Of a stretch of DNA of 64,000 nt, positions 22,008 to 33,400 are shown one piece after another. The position numbers and the translations under genes are program-made. Positions within the stretch are counted from its first letter, which is position 1. Every line of letters starts with the position of its first letter. The stretch is from Takakia lepidozioides (Eukaryota > Streptophyta > Takakiopsida > Takakiales > Takakiaceae): NCBI GenBank assembly GCA_030704615.1, contig CM060732.1, positions 45,365,053-45,429,052 of the forward strand. Direction: 5' to 3'. The notes under the pieces are model-generated. The model was not told where the DNA came from. It saw nothing but the letters and a program-made list of their open reading frames with translations, and searched no databases.

Positions 22008-23021
22008 TATCGAACGGCTTTTACTCACCCATCCCTTCTCTATCCGAGGTGGAAACTCCAAGATAGAAGAGTTGGATATTTCTAAGCACTCAGCCCGCTC
22101 AGTACAATCAGTCATGACCTACAGCTAGTGAATCATGGTTGTGCTTCCCATTTGTATTCCTTTTTGCCTTCATGTTATCAATTCACCTTATCTGATACTG
22201 AAGCATCAGATTGCTTCAGTATCTACTTAATTCCAATTAATCATGCATTCATTCATTCAGCTTCACTCATGTCTCTCTACACAGTGTGCTTGTATCGAAT
22301 AAGTATCAGATTATGATTTATCAGGTATCAGGCCGCCATGGTGACTCTAATCTGCCCTACAGTTTCACTACAGCTTTGCATATAACAAGCATCTACTGTT
22401 CATCTCTCCTCCTTCTCCGTGTTCTCCTTCTTGCTCTTCTCCTGATCTCCTCTCATACATGACCAAGAAGTGCTCCCCGTGAACTATCCCCGTGAACTGT
22501 CCACTCTTTCCGTTGCCGCTCCTTTTATCTGCCCGCAAGCTGTTCTAACCACCTAACTAATTACCCGTCATCCCTGTAGTAACACGTTCCTTCTGCAGAT
22601 TCGTTCACTCACAGTCGTCCCTCCCTGCCAATGATAACTGTTCCCCATGTACTGTACAGGTTGTGTCAAGCTGTGCCGACTGTGACTTGGCGTGTAAGGC
22701 TGTGTCGGCTGTGTTGGCTGTGACGGGCTGTGCGAAACTGTGGCGGCTGTGACTGGCTGTGACGGGCTATGCGAAACTGTGTCGGGCTGTGTCGGGCTGT
22801 GACGGGCTGTGTCGGGCTGTGTTGGGCTGTGTCGGGCTGTGACTGGCTGTGTTGGGCTATGTCGGGCTGTGACGGGCTGTATCGGGCTGTGTCGGGCTGT
22901 GTAACCCCCCTAAAGTCTGCTGCTGCCACCCCTAAGGCTCCTGTTGGTCTCAGTCTGCGCAAAAATTAAGGGTACCCCACAGAACCCGTAAAAGGTCTAA
23001 GTCCCAAGCAGCCCTCTAACA
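22008..23021 (-). repeat. 3' LTR of gypsy A (about 1.0 kb)
   Basis: Clearly homologous over its whole length to the 996-bp LTRs of gypsy B but with many differences. It begins TA (TG in B) and ends CA next to a purine-rich tract on the minus strand (23022-23040). The outer flank GAAAC (22003-22007) is a candidate target duplication, but the partner LTR is outside the window. The gypsy A insertion cuts the gag of gypsy D. Confidence 0.87.
22675..22905. repeat. GGCTGTGWCGGGCTGTG minisatellite in LTR A
   Basis: About twenty short units built from GGCTGTG plus TCG/ACG/ACT. The same minisatellite is in the gypsy B LTRs and, in another version, at the 3' end of the gypsy B integrase gene. Confidence 0.85.
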
Positions 23022-23052
23022 TTTACCCCTCCCCTCTCAAAAAGTCGTGTCC

Positions 23053-23773
23053 TCACGGTTTACTGTTTGGGATTAGCAAACCGTTTTGAGCGAGCACCTT
23101 TCTGACGGTGAGAGTCTCGTGAAGGACTCCGTGTGCGAGCCCGAATCCTGTCACTGGTTGACGGAGATGATTGAGCACTACCTGGAAATGTCTGACCCTC
23201 CTTTGGCTGATAACGAGGTAACCTCTCAGGCATAGGAGATCCCCGTCGTTTCTTCTCTGCCATGTGAATTGCATAGTCCTCTGCCATGTCAAAAGAGTCC
23301 GCTGAAGAAACAATAGTATCAGAATCCTCATCTCCCTTTAGGTGTTTTACCGGCCGAACTTTAAGTGGAATCCTTTGTGGCATACAATGTTGTCTAACCA
23401 TATCTGGAAGTTTAATTGTACAACTTGTTGTAAGTGCTGGCACGCAAAATTAGTGAACGTTCTGAACTCCTTATCTGTATAGGTAAGAGGTGTTCCAATG
23501 ACTTGGGAACAGTGCAAGTATTTCCATGCCTCATGTCCCTTAAAGAAAATATCGTCAGGGCTGAATTTTTGTGTTGTCAAATTGTTCCAAGCCGAATGAA
23601 ACCATGAACGAAGTTGGGAATATTTCTGCATCATAACTTTTGCATCATATAGGTACATATGAGTGGCACTGAAGGTAGACCCAATGATCCCCACTGGAAT
23701 AACTCAGAAATCGCGATTGCATCCTCTGCTGCTCATGTATAACGTGCCAGAAACAGGCAGCACGTAATATCCA
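23053..23773 (-). pseudogene. gypsy A downstream ORF, C-terminal part
   Basis: Frameshifted minus-strand frames match the end of the gypsy B downstream ORF (HCMPQRIPLKVR, DSFDMAEDYAIHMAEKKRRGSPMPERLPRYQP). It continues across the element 2 insertion into the long open frame 52339-54810. No domain of known function is visible here. Confidence 0.8.
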
Positions 23774-23783
23774 CAGCCCATGA
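23774..23783. repeat. left target site duplication of element 2 (CAGCCCATGA)
   Basis: It recurs at 52251-52264 with a longer C run (CAG, seven C, ATGA). The uninterrupted homologous site in gypsy B (36460-36475) reads CCGCACCCCATGACAAT, so only one copy existed before insertion. Confidence 0.7.
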
Positions 23784-23793
23784 AAGAGGTTTA

Positions 23794-23860
23794 CTATTTC
23801 ATGAGCAGAAACCATGAGCCATGAGCCATGAGCCGCATGAGCCGCATGAGCGGTGAGCGA
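23794..23860 (+). repeat. left terminal inverted repeat and CATGAGC subterminal repeats of element 2
   Basis: A perfect 13-bp match to the right end is followed by at least five CATGAGC(C/G) units. The element 1 termini use a different repeat word (GCTCACGC). Confidence 0.78.
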
Positions 23861-24630
23861 AGTCTAAGATACGCGGATTTCATGAGCGGACTCCTCCAAA
23901 TTTGAAATGCGGCAGATTAAACAAGTATTAAAATAATAGTTTTTTAATTTGACCTTGCCGTTTTTGGACGTTCCAGATCATGTAATGCGGCGAAGATATG
24001 TCGTCAGTAACAAGTCCGCTCATGGTTTTTTAGATCCGCTCATGGAAATAAGTGACCGTGCAACGGGAAATCCAGTATACCACTGCAAAGGACGTCGCAT
24101 ACTGGCCTGTATAGAGTATTCCGATTTTACATGCCTTAACATTGGAATGAAGCTGACCCTTTTGCCGCGATTGAACCAATGGAGTCTGCACAATACAGTC
24201 TGCAGTACTTCACAATTCTGTCTTCTTCGGGTATTCGGCGGGAAAGGTTTGCAACTGAACTGGGAAATAGGGTGCCGCATTAGGGTTCGCACGTGCGAAA
24301 TTTCGGAGCGGTTTGGTGTTGGCGAAGGCCGCTCTGGGGGTACCTACGACGATACTTGGAAATGCGGCGCCGCATTTCCTTGTCGGAGGCGAATGAGGAA
24401 AGCAAGTTTTCGGAAAGCAGAAAAACATGAACCCTCCAACATACAAAAATACATGCACGTGGAAACAAGTGAACGATATAGTAATTCTTAGTTCGAGCAA
24501 AACACAGGTACTGGTAGGCAAGACATATGTCGGACCTTTTGTGTGGCCAGAGTCTGAGGTACTGGCAGCAGTACAGTTCTACTATCCGAAAAGGATGGGC
24601 GTACCATTGTATGGGGACCGCAAGCCAAGC
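23861..24630. other. element 2 left subterminal region, no gene
   Basis: Noncoding. It carries one good palindrome of the element 2 type at about 24358-24379 and half-sites (AATGCGG) at about 23907 and 23984. Open frames here are unsupported. Confidence 0.6.
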
Positions 24631-26159
24631 TCACTGGTCCCCTGGATCCATATTCAGAAGAGTGTGAACCTCCTGGGGGCTCAACCGGTGCATGTATGAA
24701 GTGATGAGTGTGGAATTACAACGGAGTCTCTTTAGGTACACGTAGTACAAATGCTTGCAAGGGCAGTATGATGCCCCCTTGTTCGCCATGATCTGGAAGT
24801 CGGTGCAATTGCAGGTGGGTAATTCTGAAATGGTGATGGTGTACACCTCATTGCGAACAGCTGAGCCCGCCGTGGCCATCTGATACACACGCCCGAATCC
24901 TGGTGGGGGCACTTCTGTCGAGCTCTGGATTGTACAGTTCATCCGAAGTGCATTCCCCATCCTTGTCTCGTTCACTTTTGAGGGAGGTCGCCGCCTCTTC
25001 GGTTTCCCCCAACGGTGTGTAGGATGCTTAGAGCTGTCGTGTCCCATTGTTCTTGCTCTCACAGGGGTCGGTGGTGGAGGCTGTGGAAGCGGAAATGGTT
25101 GTCTGGGGACGTCAGTGCGCTGCACCATCCGAAATCCTGCGGCGGTAAGGGCGTCGGCCTCAACCTGACTCAGATCGCAGCCTGGTTCCACCGGCACACC
25201 GGGGAGCCTCTGGCATTGTTTGTATGCCGTACTTGGGCTTTCCATACACGCAAGTCATAATGTCGTGCCTGCAGAACCAGAACTGGGTGGTTGTCGCCTC
25301 CGCAAACTTTGCATGGACAAATCTTCCTGTAAAAGTAGGAGCAGGGACAGCCCCATCTGGATTCCTCCTTATCATCTCTAAACAACGTTGCCGTGTATCC
25401 ACACGAATTGCGGAACACCTTCCTCGAAACGACGGCTTTGTGCGAGCAATTCTCCACTGTGATGCAGACACAGTCGTCTCCACAATGGCTTGGCCATACT
25501 GCATAACAGCGGGCGGAATGCTGGGGCAAGGGAGCGGTGGGAATTTTTTGCACGAAATCCCCGGTTGAAGGCGACGGCGATCTGGAATTTCTTGGGCTTC
25601 CACTGCTAGAAGACACATTGTGCGGCAACATGACGGGACCTCGAGGTGCTGTCCGAATGTTCCTGTCGGATCTCCAGGAATCCTCTTCGCACCCGGGTTC
25701 CTCTTCAATCCTCCGCCTGACAGGGCGAGTCCGGACGTCCCCTCTTAGGTGTTCACCTCTGCGGTGCAGAGGCGTCCTTTGATCTTCTCTCGCAATGCTG
25801 TCGCCCATTTCACTGGATTCTTGGACCTCGAAGTGTTCGTACAACAATTCCTCTCTGTCCGGCCCAAAGCCCATTGTTTGCCGACTCAGGAACTTGTAGT
25901 ACGTGGCTTGCTGCATGATTGCTCTGTCGATGTCCTCCGTTGTGGCCGTCACTACGTCCCACCAGATGTGCGGCAGAAGACGCTCGCCAGGAGGAGTGGA
26001 TCGATTCTGCCATATTCGTGTTCGGCATGTCCGTGTCGGAATCCAAAAGCACCGCTCCTAGAGGACACAAACAATGGGAGGGACAATCGAAATGTCCGTA
26101 ACAGAAAGACAAATGAACGAAATTGACACAGCCTATCTCCGCATGTACTGTCCGAGACT

Positions 26160-26835
26160 GTCGATACCGAAAATGCCACCACCCAACCAGCTGTGCAATG
26201 CTCCCAGATTGGTTGTCTCCACTGCACTGACGTGTTCCACCCTTCCACGCCGTACAAAGGACACGGTGTTCAGCCTGGAATGAGCTAGCAACAAATTTGG
26301 TAGTGTAGTGGGATAGACTCTGCATCCAATGGAATCCACAGGATCTCTCTTTCCCCTCCATTGGAACATTGGGGTCCTCACCGTACACACGTCGATACCG
26401 AAAATTTCCACCACCTACCACCTCCCCAACCTCTGTGCAATGCTCCCAGATTGGTTGTCTCCACTGCACCTGACGTGTTCCACCACGCTCGATGATAGCA
26501 AAACTTAACCTCCGCGTCATCAAATGTGGGTGCATCCTTCCATCGATACCGAAAATTTCCACCACCTACCACCTCCCCAACCTCTGTGCAATGCGCCCAG
26601 ATTGGTTGTCTCCACTGCACCTGACGTGTTCCACCACGCTCGATGATAGCAAAACTTAACCTCCGCGTCATCAATGTGGGTGCAAATCCTTCCACGCCGT
26701 ACAAAGGACACGGGTTCAGCCTGGAATGAGGTAGCCAACAAATTTTGGTAGTGTAGTGGATAGACTCTGCATCCAATGGATCCACGGATCTCTCTTTCCC
26801 CTCCATTGGACATTGGGGTCCTCACCGTACACACG
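26160..26835. repeat. tandem duplications inside T2 (three related units)
   Basis: Units starting at about 26160, 26391 and 26541 share TCGATACCGAAAAT, CAGATTGGTTGTCTCC and GACGTGTTCCACC. A second block (CAGCCTGGAATGAG ... TTGGGGTCCTCACCG) occurs at 26270-26400 and 26710-26830. They disrupt the transposase core and suggest slippage or unequal exchange after the gene stopped being useful. Confidence 0.85.
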
Positions 26836-27274
26836 CCGCACCGCTGCCCAGTTGGCCTGAGCGTTGTCTGCCATGATCCCCTGAAATTGGGCTCTGGCAA
26901 TCCCGCCCTTGCCATCTGCTGGTTTATGCCCTCCCACAGATGCATCTCGGACTGTGTTGTCCTCCCCTTTCATCTCGCAGATTGCAATCGTCATGAGCCT
27001 CTTGGAGTGATAGTCATAAACATGCGCACCCATAGTCACCCACTGATGGTTTGTAATTCGCTTGATGTGATCAAACATCACCCAAGCATTCGACAAGTTT
27101 CCAGTTGTCATGCGAGTGACCAAGTCGACTCCACTCCCAGGCCCACACGTCGACATTTTGAAAATGTAACAACGATCGGATTCGCTTGCCTTGCCCTGGA
27201 AACCTGCTACCTTGGATGTAGTCATATCCAGTCATTCTATGACACTGGGTACCTCAATGCAATCATCTCCTCGT

Positions 27275-27965
27275 CGGAAATGTCGAATACGTCCACACGA
27301 GAAGCTATGGAGGTCTTGACGGTCCAGGTCGGGAACGATTATCGTTGCATACCTCTCTGTTGGCAATGGCCCGCCTCTCGTTTTTCGAGGACTCCTTTGT
27401 GGATGGTGTGGGTAGCGGACTGATTCGGAAAGGGAATGGGCATTCCCACAGCTCGGTACAAGGATGGTTCTGACGGGGAACGTGCCATTCGATTCGCAAC
27501 CTCCGTCGTTACCCTCACCGACAATGGTCCTCGTCAACCTGTCGGACCAACCTTCCTTTTCTTCCAAATAAACTGTGCCCGGTTTGAGCTTGAATTTGGA
27601 ACAAAGGTAATTTTCTGAAATGTCTAATACGTCCACACGAGAAGCTATGAGGTTCTTGACGGTCCAGGTCGGGAACGATTAGCGTTGCAATACCTCCTCT
27701 GTCTGTCCAAGGGCCGGCCGCCTCTCGGTTTCGCGACTCCTTTGTGGATGGTGTGGGTAGCGGACTGATTCGGAAAGGGAATGGGCATTCCCACAGCTCG
27801 GTACAAGGATGGTGTCTGACGGGGAACGTGCCATTCGATTCGCAACCTCCGTCGTTCCACCTAGCACGACAATGGTCTTCGTCAACCTGTCCAGAACAGC
27901 CTTCCTTTCTTCTTCCAAATAAACTGTGCCCGTGTTTGAGCTTGAATTTGGAACAAAGGTCCGTT
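27275..27965. repeat. two-copy tandem duplication of about 340 bp inside T2
   Basis: The stretch GTCCACACGAGAAGCTATG ... CAACCTCCGTCGTT ... TTGGAACAAAGG occurs at about 27275-27610 and again at about 27615-27965, with small indels. It duplicates an N-terminal coding part. Confidence 0.87.
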
Positions 27966-28110
27966 TCAGTCAACTCTGCAAAAGTCCTCTCCTCGTTTGG
28001 GATCCGGCTCTCCCCAAGTTGCGGAGGATAGCCAAACTGATAGCGTAGGAATTCGGAGCCATCGAACACCGCACGGAGTTGGCAAGTGCCGGTTCAGTAT
28101 AGCGCAGACC

Positions 28111-28498
28111 AAGTCTCACAGGCATCAGTTCATCTAAGTGGATCTACGGGTCCATCGACGATTGGAAGTCGCACATTGAAGGAAAGTATGTTTTCAAGCT
28201 ACATGCATGAAGGTGGGAGGTTTGATTCCATAGCCAGTGAGTATGACAATGATGGCCGATTCGGCGACGAAATAACATCTCATGACAGTTTCTTCTCCTG
28301 AGGGTGGATCCATCAGTATTTTTCTCGGTGCAGACAGGAACGTTCGCACTGACAAGTGCCAGGACTGCTGGTTAAAACGGTCAGACAACCAAGTTGTGCT
28401 CATCAAGACTGGCCGCAATTGTGTTGTTTCGGAACAATGCAACCCATTGAGGTTCCAGATTTCCCCGTCCCGAGTGATTTCTTTTCGATTGCTGGTGG
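28111..28498. promoter_or_regulatory. upstream region of T2
   Basis: No supported gene. It separates the T2 start from the palindrome array and should contain the T2 promoter if one survives. Confidence 0.4.
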
Positions 28499-28499
28499 A

Positions 28500-30160
28500 C
28501 GGAAATACGGCGCCGCATTTCCGTATTGCATCTTGGACATGCAACCAAAGCGACGGAAATGCGGCACCGAGTTTCCGTCCGGGGGAAACTTATACTCTCC
28601 AGAACGGAAATCGGTAACGCATTTCCATCCAGCAACACGGTATGTGAAGGTGGAACGGAAATGCGGTACCGCATTTCCGTTCTGATTGAGATTTATGAAC
28701 AACGGGAACAAAAATGCGGCACCGCATTTTCCGTCCGAGTCGCACTTTTCTGACATTTCAGAACGGAAATGCGGCGCGCATTTCTTTTTGTATCTGATGC
28801 ATGGAGCTGAGGGATAGAAATGTTGCAGCAACATTTCCGTCCTTTAAAGACATTCATACTCTCCAAACGGAAATGCGGTACCGCTTTTCATTCAACAAGC
28901 ACGGTATGTGAAGGTGGAACGGAAATGCGGTACCGCATTTCCGTTCTGATTGAGATTTATGAACAACGGGAACAGAAATGCGGCACCCGCATTTCCGTCC
29001 GAGTCGCACTTTCCGACATTCCAGAACGGAAATGCGGCGCCGCATTTCCATTTTGTATCTGATGCATGGAGCCGAGTGCGATTCCGACAGCTTCATACAT
29101 CGCAATTCCGACCGCTTGAGACATTCATACTATCCTGAACGGAAATGCGGTACCGCATTTCCGTTCTGACTGAAAATCGTGAACCATATGAACTGAAATG
29201 GGGCAGCGTATTTCCATCCGAGTCGCACCTACCAACATTCCAGAACGGAAATGCGGTACCGCATTTCCGTTCTGACTGAAAATCGTGAACCATCGGAACT
29301 GAAATGCGGCAGCGCATTTCCATCCGAGTCGCACCTCCCAACATTCCAGAACGGAATGTATTAGATTCAAAAGGGAAATGCGGCACCGCATTTTCCGTTC
29401 TGATGAAATATCCTGAAACATCGGAACTGAAATGCGGTACCGCATTTCCGTCGGGTCGCACCTTCCGACATTCCAAAACGGAAATGCGGCGCCGCATTTC
29501 CGTTTTGTATGTGAGGCATGGAGCTGTGGAACGAAAATGCGGCACAACATTTCCGCCAGCGTCAGACGTTAATACTCTACAGATCGGAAATGCGGTACCG
29601 CATTTCCATTCTGACTGAAAATCGTGCGCAACGGGAACAGAAATGCGGCACCGCATTTCCGTTTTGTATATGGGGCCTGGAGCTGTGCTACGGAAATGTG
29701 TTGTCGCATTTCCATCCATGTGAGACCTTCAAACTTTCCAGACCGGAAATGCGGCACCGCATTTCTGTCCAGGTGAGACCTCTATACTTTCCCGAACGGA
29801 AATGTGGCACGGCATTTCCATTCATCAACTAACGTATGTGAAGTGGGAACGGAAATGCGGTACCGCATTTCCGTTCACATTGAAAATCATGAACCACGGG
29901 AACTGAAATTTTGTGCCTCATTCCCGTCCCAATCGCACCTTTCGACATTCCAGAACGGAAATGCGGCGCCGCATTTCCCTTTTGAATCTCATACATGGAG
30001 CTATGGGACAGAAATGCGGCACCGTATTTCCGTTCAACAACTAAGGTATGTGAAGGTGGAACGGAAATGCGGTGCCGCATTTTCTTCCAACAAGTACGGA
30101 TGTGTAGCTTCGTGATGGTACTTAACGCAAATGCGGCGCCGCATTCACATTTTCGCTCGA
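28500..30160. repeat. phased palindrome array, about 31 units at about 53-bp spacing
   Basis: Each unit has a dyad with left arm GGAAATGCGG, a 2-bp core (TA, CG, CA or TG) and right arm CCGCATTTCC. Counted starts include about 28652, 28707, 28762, 28866, 28918, 29024, 29139, 29245, 29298, 29373, 29425, 29478, 29583, 29636, 29743, 29848, 29955, 30009 and 30060. Centres are usually 51-55 bp apart, close to five helical turns. Inter-dyad DNA is partly shared (CATTCCAGAAC, GTGAACCA, TATGTGAAGGTGG), so the array grew by duplication in blocks of one or two units. It lies between the divergent T2 and M1 genes. Peptide-like frames on both strands (AAPHFRS, RRRISV) are by-products of the dyads. Confidence 0.93.
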
Positions 30161-30497
30161 ACTGATCAGACGCTGGGACGGAAATACCTTGAAATGTGAA
30201 CACGTGGAGCAACGGAATTGCTGCACATGTCGGCACTCTATCTGACTGAAGGGGCATGAGGCGGCGCGGCCTGACCGTTGGATAATGATGTTTGTTTTTC
30301 GGACGGCAGGCGTACCCTCAACGATTCGAATTTCGTAATGACGCAAAGTCCACGAGGAGACACTTTCGTCCAACCCTTTCGAACCCAAGTGGTGCATCAC
30401 CGCCGTTTCATCTACTTTTGTCGTGTCTCCTCAGTCACCCCTCTCGCGCCCTTTCCATCTGCACTCTTTGCCCCTTTTCCCTCTCTCTGTTCTTCTT
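30161..30497 (+). promoter_or_regulatory. upstream region of M1
   Basis: A pyrimidine-rich stretch (about 30440-30495, CCTTTTCCCTCTCTCTG) precedes the first plausible ATG at 30498, as is common for plant 5' leaders. I see no clear TATA box. Confidence 0.4.
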
Positions 30498-33400
30498 ATG
30501 CTCGAACCTGAGAGGGGGGGAGTTCGTGCACCAACCAGGAGACCTCGTCGCAAGCTCTGGAAATTATACTTCGGACGTAGGCCAATGCCGAAGGGGAGGA
30601 AGCAGATGCGTCTACAGGAGGAGATTGCCATCTCCAAGCAGCAGGCCACTCAGGCAACCCAGCCACCAGTGAGAGCTCCATGCGATCGGGCTGCGCGCAG
30701 CTGATCGAGCACCGAACCCCCCATTTTGCTTCTGTAATTCTTAGACTGAATGCTAGGAGACTTGAATGCAGAACATGTTTGCATGCCTAACAGGAAAGGT
30801 GGACGTGCTGGAGGGATCGCAGGAATCCGAAGAGCCGCAGGAAGAGTCCGAGGAGCTAGCTGCAGCACGTACACCCACCCGATCCCCGAGCACGGGTATT
30901 CCTGCCGGGCCTAGCCCTGTGCGATTCAAAGACGCGTCTTCGAAGGGCAAGTTCAAAGTCCCAGAGATCGACTCGCGTTCTTCGGTCATGGAGAATCGCC
31001 AGCAGGGGTCGGGCCCTTCTCCAGCAAAGTCGAAGAAGAAGCAGCCCGTCCCTCTACTGGCTTCTGAACCGGCTCAGGCCGATTCACCCCCCCAACGCGA
31101 ATGAAGCAGCAGGGTAGAAGACAGATTCAATTGCAGCAGACACCTTCACCTGCAAGGATGAGGAAGCAGAAGGCAATCAGGGCGACGGGCGAACAATCTC
31201 CCGCAAAACCGCTTCCACGAGCTGAAGCTCAGTTCCTGGAGGATTTCCCGCCTGCAGATGTTGGGGCCGACTCTGCTGCAGCGAAGGCAATGGGTTCGAC
31301 CGTTGATCTCGATTTGGTACCGGAGGAGGGTGCTGCCGCTGAACGTTCGCAGGCAGACCTCACCACCGATGAGCAAGCAGGCCCGGAGGAGGCCTCTGCA
31401 ATGGCAGAATTGCCCGCAGACAGGCCCCAGAGTGCAGCTCCAGTTGAGGATGCCACTACCGGCACCTACAGACATGTCTCCGGAGGATTTCAAAAGTGCA
31501 GCGGATAAAATGTTGGAGGAGACACACAGTAGCATTGGCAGAGTTCTGGGCAGCAGGGTATTCCAGCGGACTCTTCGAATCCCACTCTGTCGCATGGTCT
31601 CCCTTCCCATCGTCAGGCAGGCCCTTCCCGGAGATGTGGATAAGCTCAAGTTCGCATTTCGAGAAGGGTACCGCCTGGGATCGGCAGCGTTTTACGTTTC
31701 CATTGAGAATGAGGACGGCGAAACTCGTGGACCCACTGCCGATGAATTGTCAACTTGGGATACCCACTGGCACACTCGCAACGACGAATTCGAGGCGACG
31801 CTGAAGGGTGACCCAGACTTCGGCCATATGTCGGGTAAAATGTTCTTTGTGTGGGACGGGAATCACCGACTTCTCGCCTGGTGGGAGTACATCAAGCAGA
31901 ACCATGCCAAGCACATTGGCTGGCATTACATGGTGGAGTGTGTCATCCTCAAGGTGAAGGCGGCAGACTCCTCCCTGCTCAAGAATGCCATGGCGGACCT
32001 CAACTCGTAAGATACTCATACCCTCCCTAGCACGTTCGAAATGCGGTGCCGCATTTCGGTTTCCATTCTGGTTTGTTTCCGTGCTTCCGTGTACTGAACT
32101 GGAGAGTGTGCCTTGCAGGGTCACTGAGAATGCGTACGTGCATACCCACATGGCACACATGCTGTACAGGGTGAGGAAAACTGGTCTCACTGATCCGCAG
32201 ATGTTTGCGGAAATGCTGGAGCCCGAGCTCATTCAGAAAGCCGTTGCAAAAACAGACCGGACATGGTATCGTCTCACTATGGATGGAATGGTGGAGGTGA
32301 TATACGAAGTAAGTCGTCCTCCAATTTCCCTCTGCTCATCCTTCCCCAATTTTCAGTAATGTTTCCACATGAATCGAATGTAACGCTTCTGCATGTTTTT
32401 GTCGGCAGTCAAACATCAAGCTGGATTTGGCCCATGCCAAACGCTTCTTCATGGAAAGTGAGGGGCAGGTCAAAACGTTGCAGTCATTGACTGAGCACTT
32501 GAAGGAAGCCGGTGTCAAGTCCAAACCAAATACAAGTCAAAGCTTGTGAAGCTGGTGGCAATTGCAGATCCGGCACTTGGAAAGGACTTCATCCCCGAGA
32601 TTGCAAAACACTATTCTCGGGCCATGCAGCCGACCATGCAATTGGAGAAACTGCATCACCTCTCAACGGCATGTGTGGAGGCGAAAGAGAAGGTGAGGTT
32701 TCAATGCACTGAAGTTCCTTCCTAGCAATAGCCACTCTCTTCCAGCTCCTGACATTGGATCGGAAATGGCAGACACGGTGGCTGTCGATCTGGAATGCAT
32801 CCGAGAGCATAAGGACAATGTGGTCTTTTCCACTCGAAGTTTCCGACCCTGCAGTGGATGTGTGGCTCAACCGTATGACTTGGTGGTTCCAGGTAATTCA
32901 AGGTACTTCCCCAGATTTGCTTTTCTGACATGAATTCCCTGAACTGCTACGTGACAATGGATTTGGGAATCGCAGGTAATGTCGAATGCGAAGGAGCAAG
33001 TCGTAATGCACACAAATTCGTTCGGCTTGTACGTCAAATGGGATGGAACACAGACATTGGAAGACTACGTGACACGTTTCAGATGTGCGTACAAGGACAA
33101 CCTTTTCGCCAGAGAGCTACAGACAGCAAGAAGGAGCGTGGAGTTTACACATCAGGAGGGAGCGGGGAAAGCTGCAATGCGAATTGTTTACAGGTGAAGC
33201 ACAGCTGCCCTTGTATGCGAAGCCTGGTTACGAGGTTTGTCTCGGAAATGCGGCACCGCATTCGCATTTTATGTTTTCGGTGGCACTCTGCGAGTAGGTT
33301 GGTCTCAACTTTTGCTCACGCATGCTGACTGCCTTGCAGGTATATGAAATACGTGCTCCTTCAGACAGGGGCCCTGGCTCAAGAACCCCCGTTCTTCATG

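Larger units (their letters stand above)
24631..28110 (-). pseudogene. T2: SWIM-finger MULE-like transposase of element 2
   Basis: Minus strand. The N-terminal block VFDGSEFLRYQFGYPPQLGE (28060) matches FDGDILFELPPPPRIGG of T1. The core has CGPGSGVDLVTRMTTGNLSN, GAHVYDYHSKRLMTIAICEM and FQGIMADNAQANWAAVRRVYG (27180-26830), then HWMQSLS and WHFRYRQS. A low-complexity spacer, QQATYYKFLSRQTMGF (25900) and PAPTFTGRFVHAKF follow. The C-terminal SWIM finger is CNCTDFQIMANKG ... YCPCKHLYYVYLKRL near 24720-24820, ending at the stop at 24631. Tandem duplications at 26160-26835 and 27275-27965 and several frameshifts break the gene. The exact start is unclear. Confidence 0.8.

Noticed and set aside
22666-22962. 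Protein made of RHSPTQP repeats in the LTRs (also 35346-35705 and 47686-48045)
   Set aside because: The frame is simply the GGCTGTG minisatellite of the LTR read on the minus strand.
28500-30160. CRISPR array
   Set aside because: The repeats are palindromes with variable cores, the 'spacers' are related to each other rather than unique, and the context is eukaryotic with introns and no cas genes.
28194-30257. Many overlapping open frames across the palindrome array on both strands
   Set aside because: They encode the same short peptides (AAPHFRS, RRRISV) on either strand, a direct effect of the dyads. There is no independent coding support.
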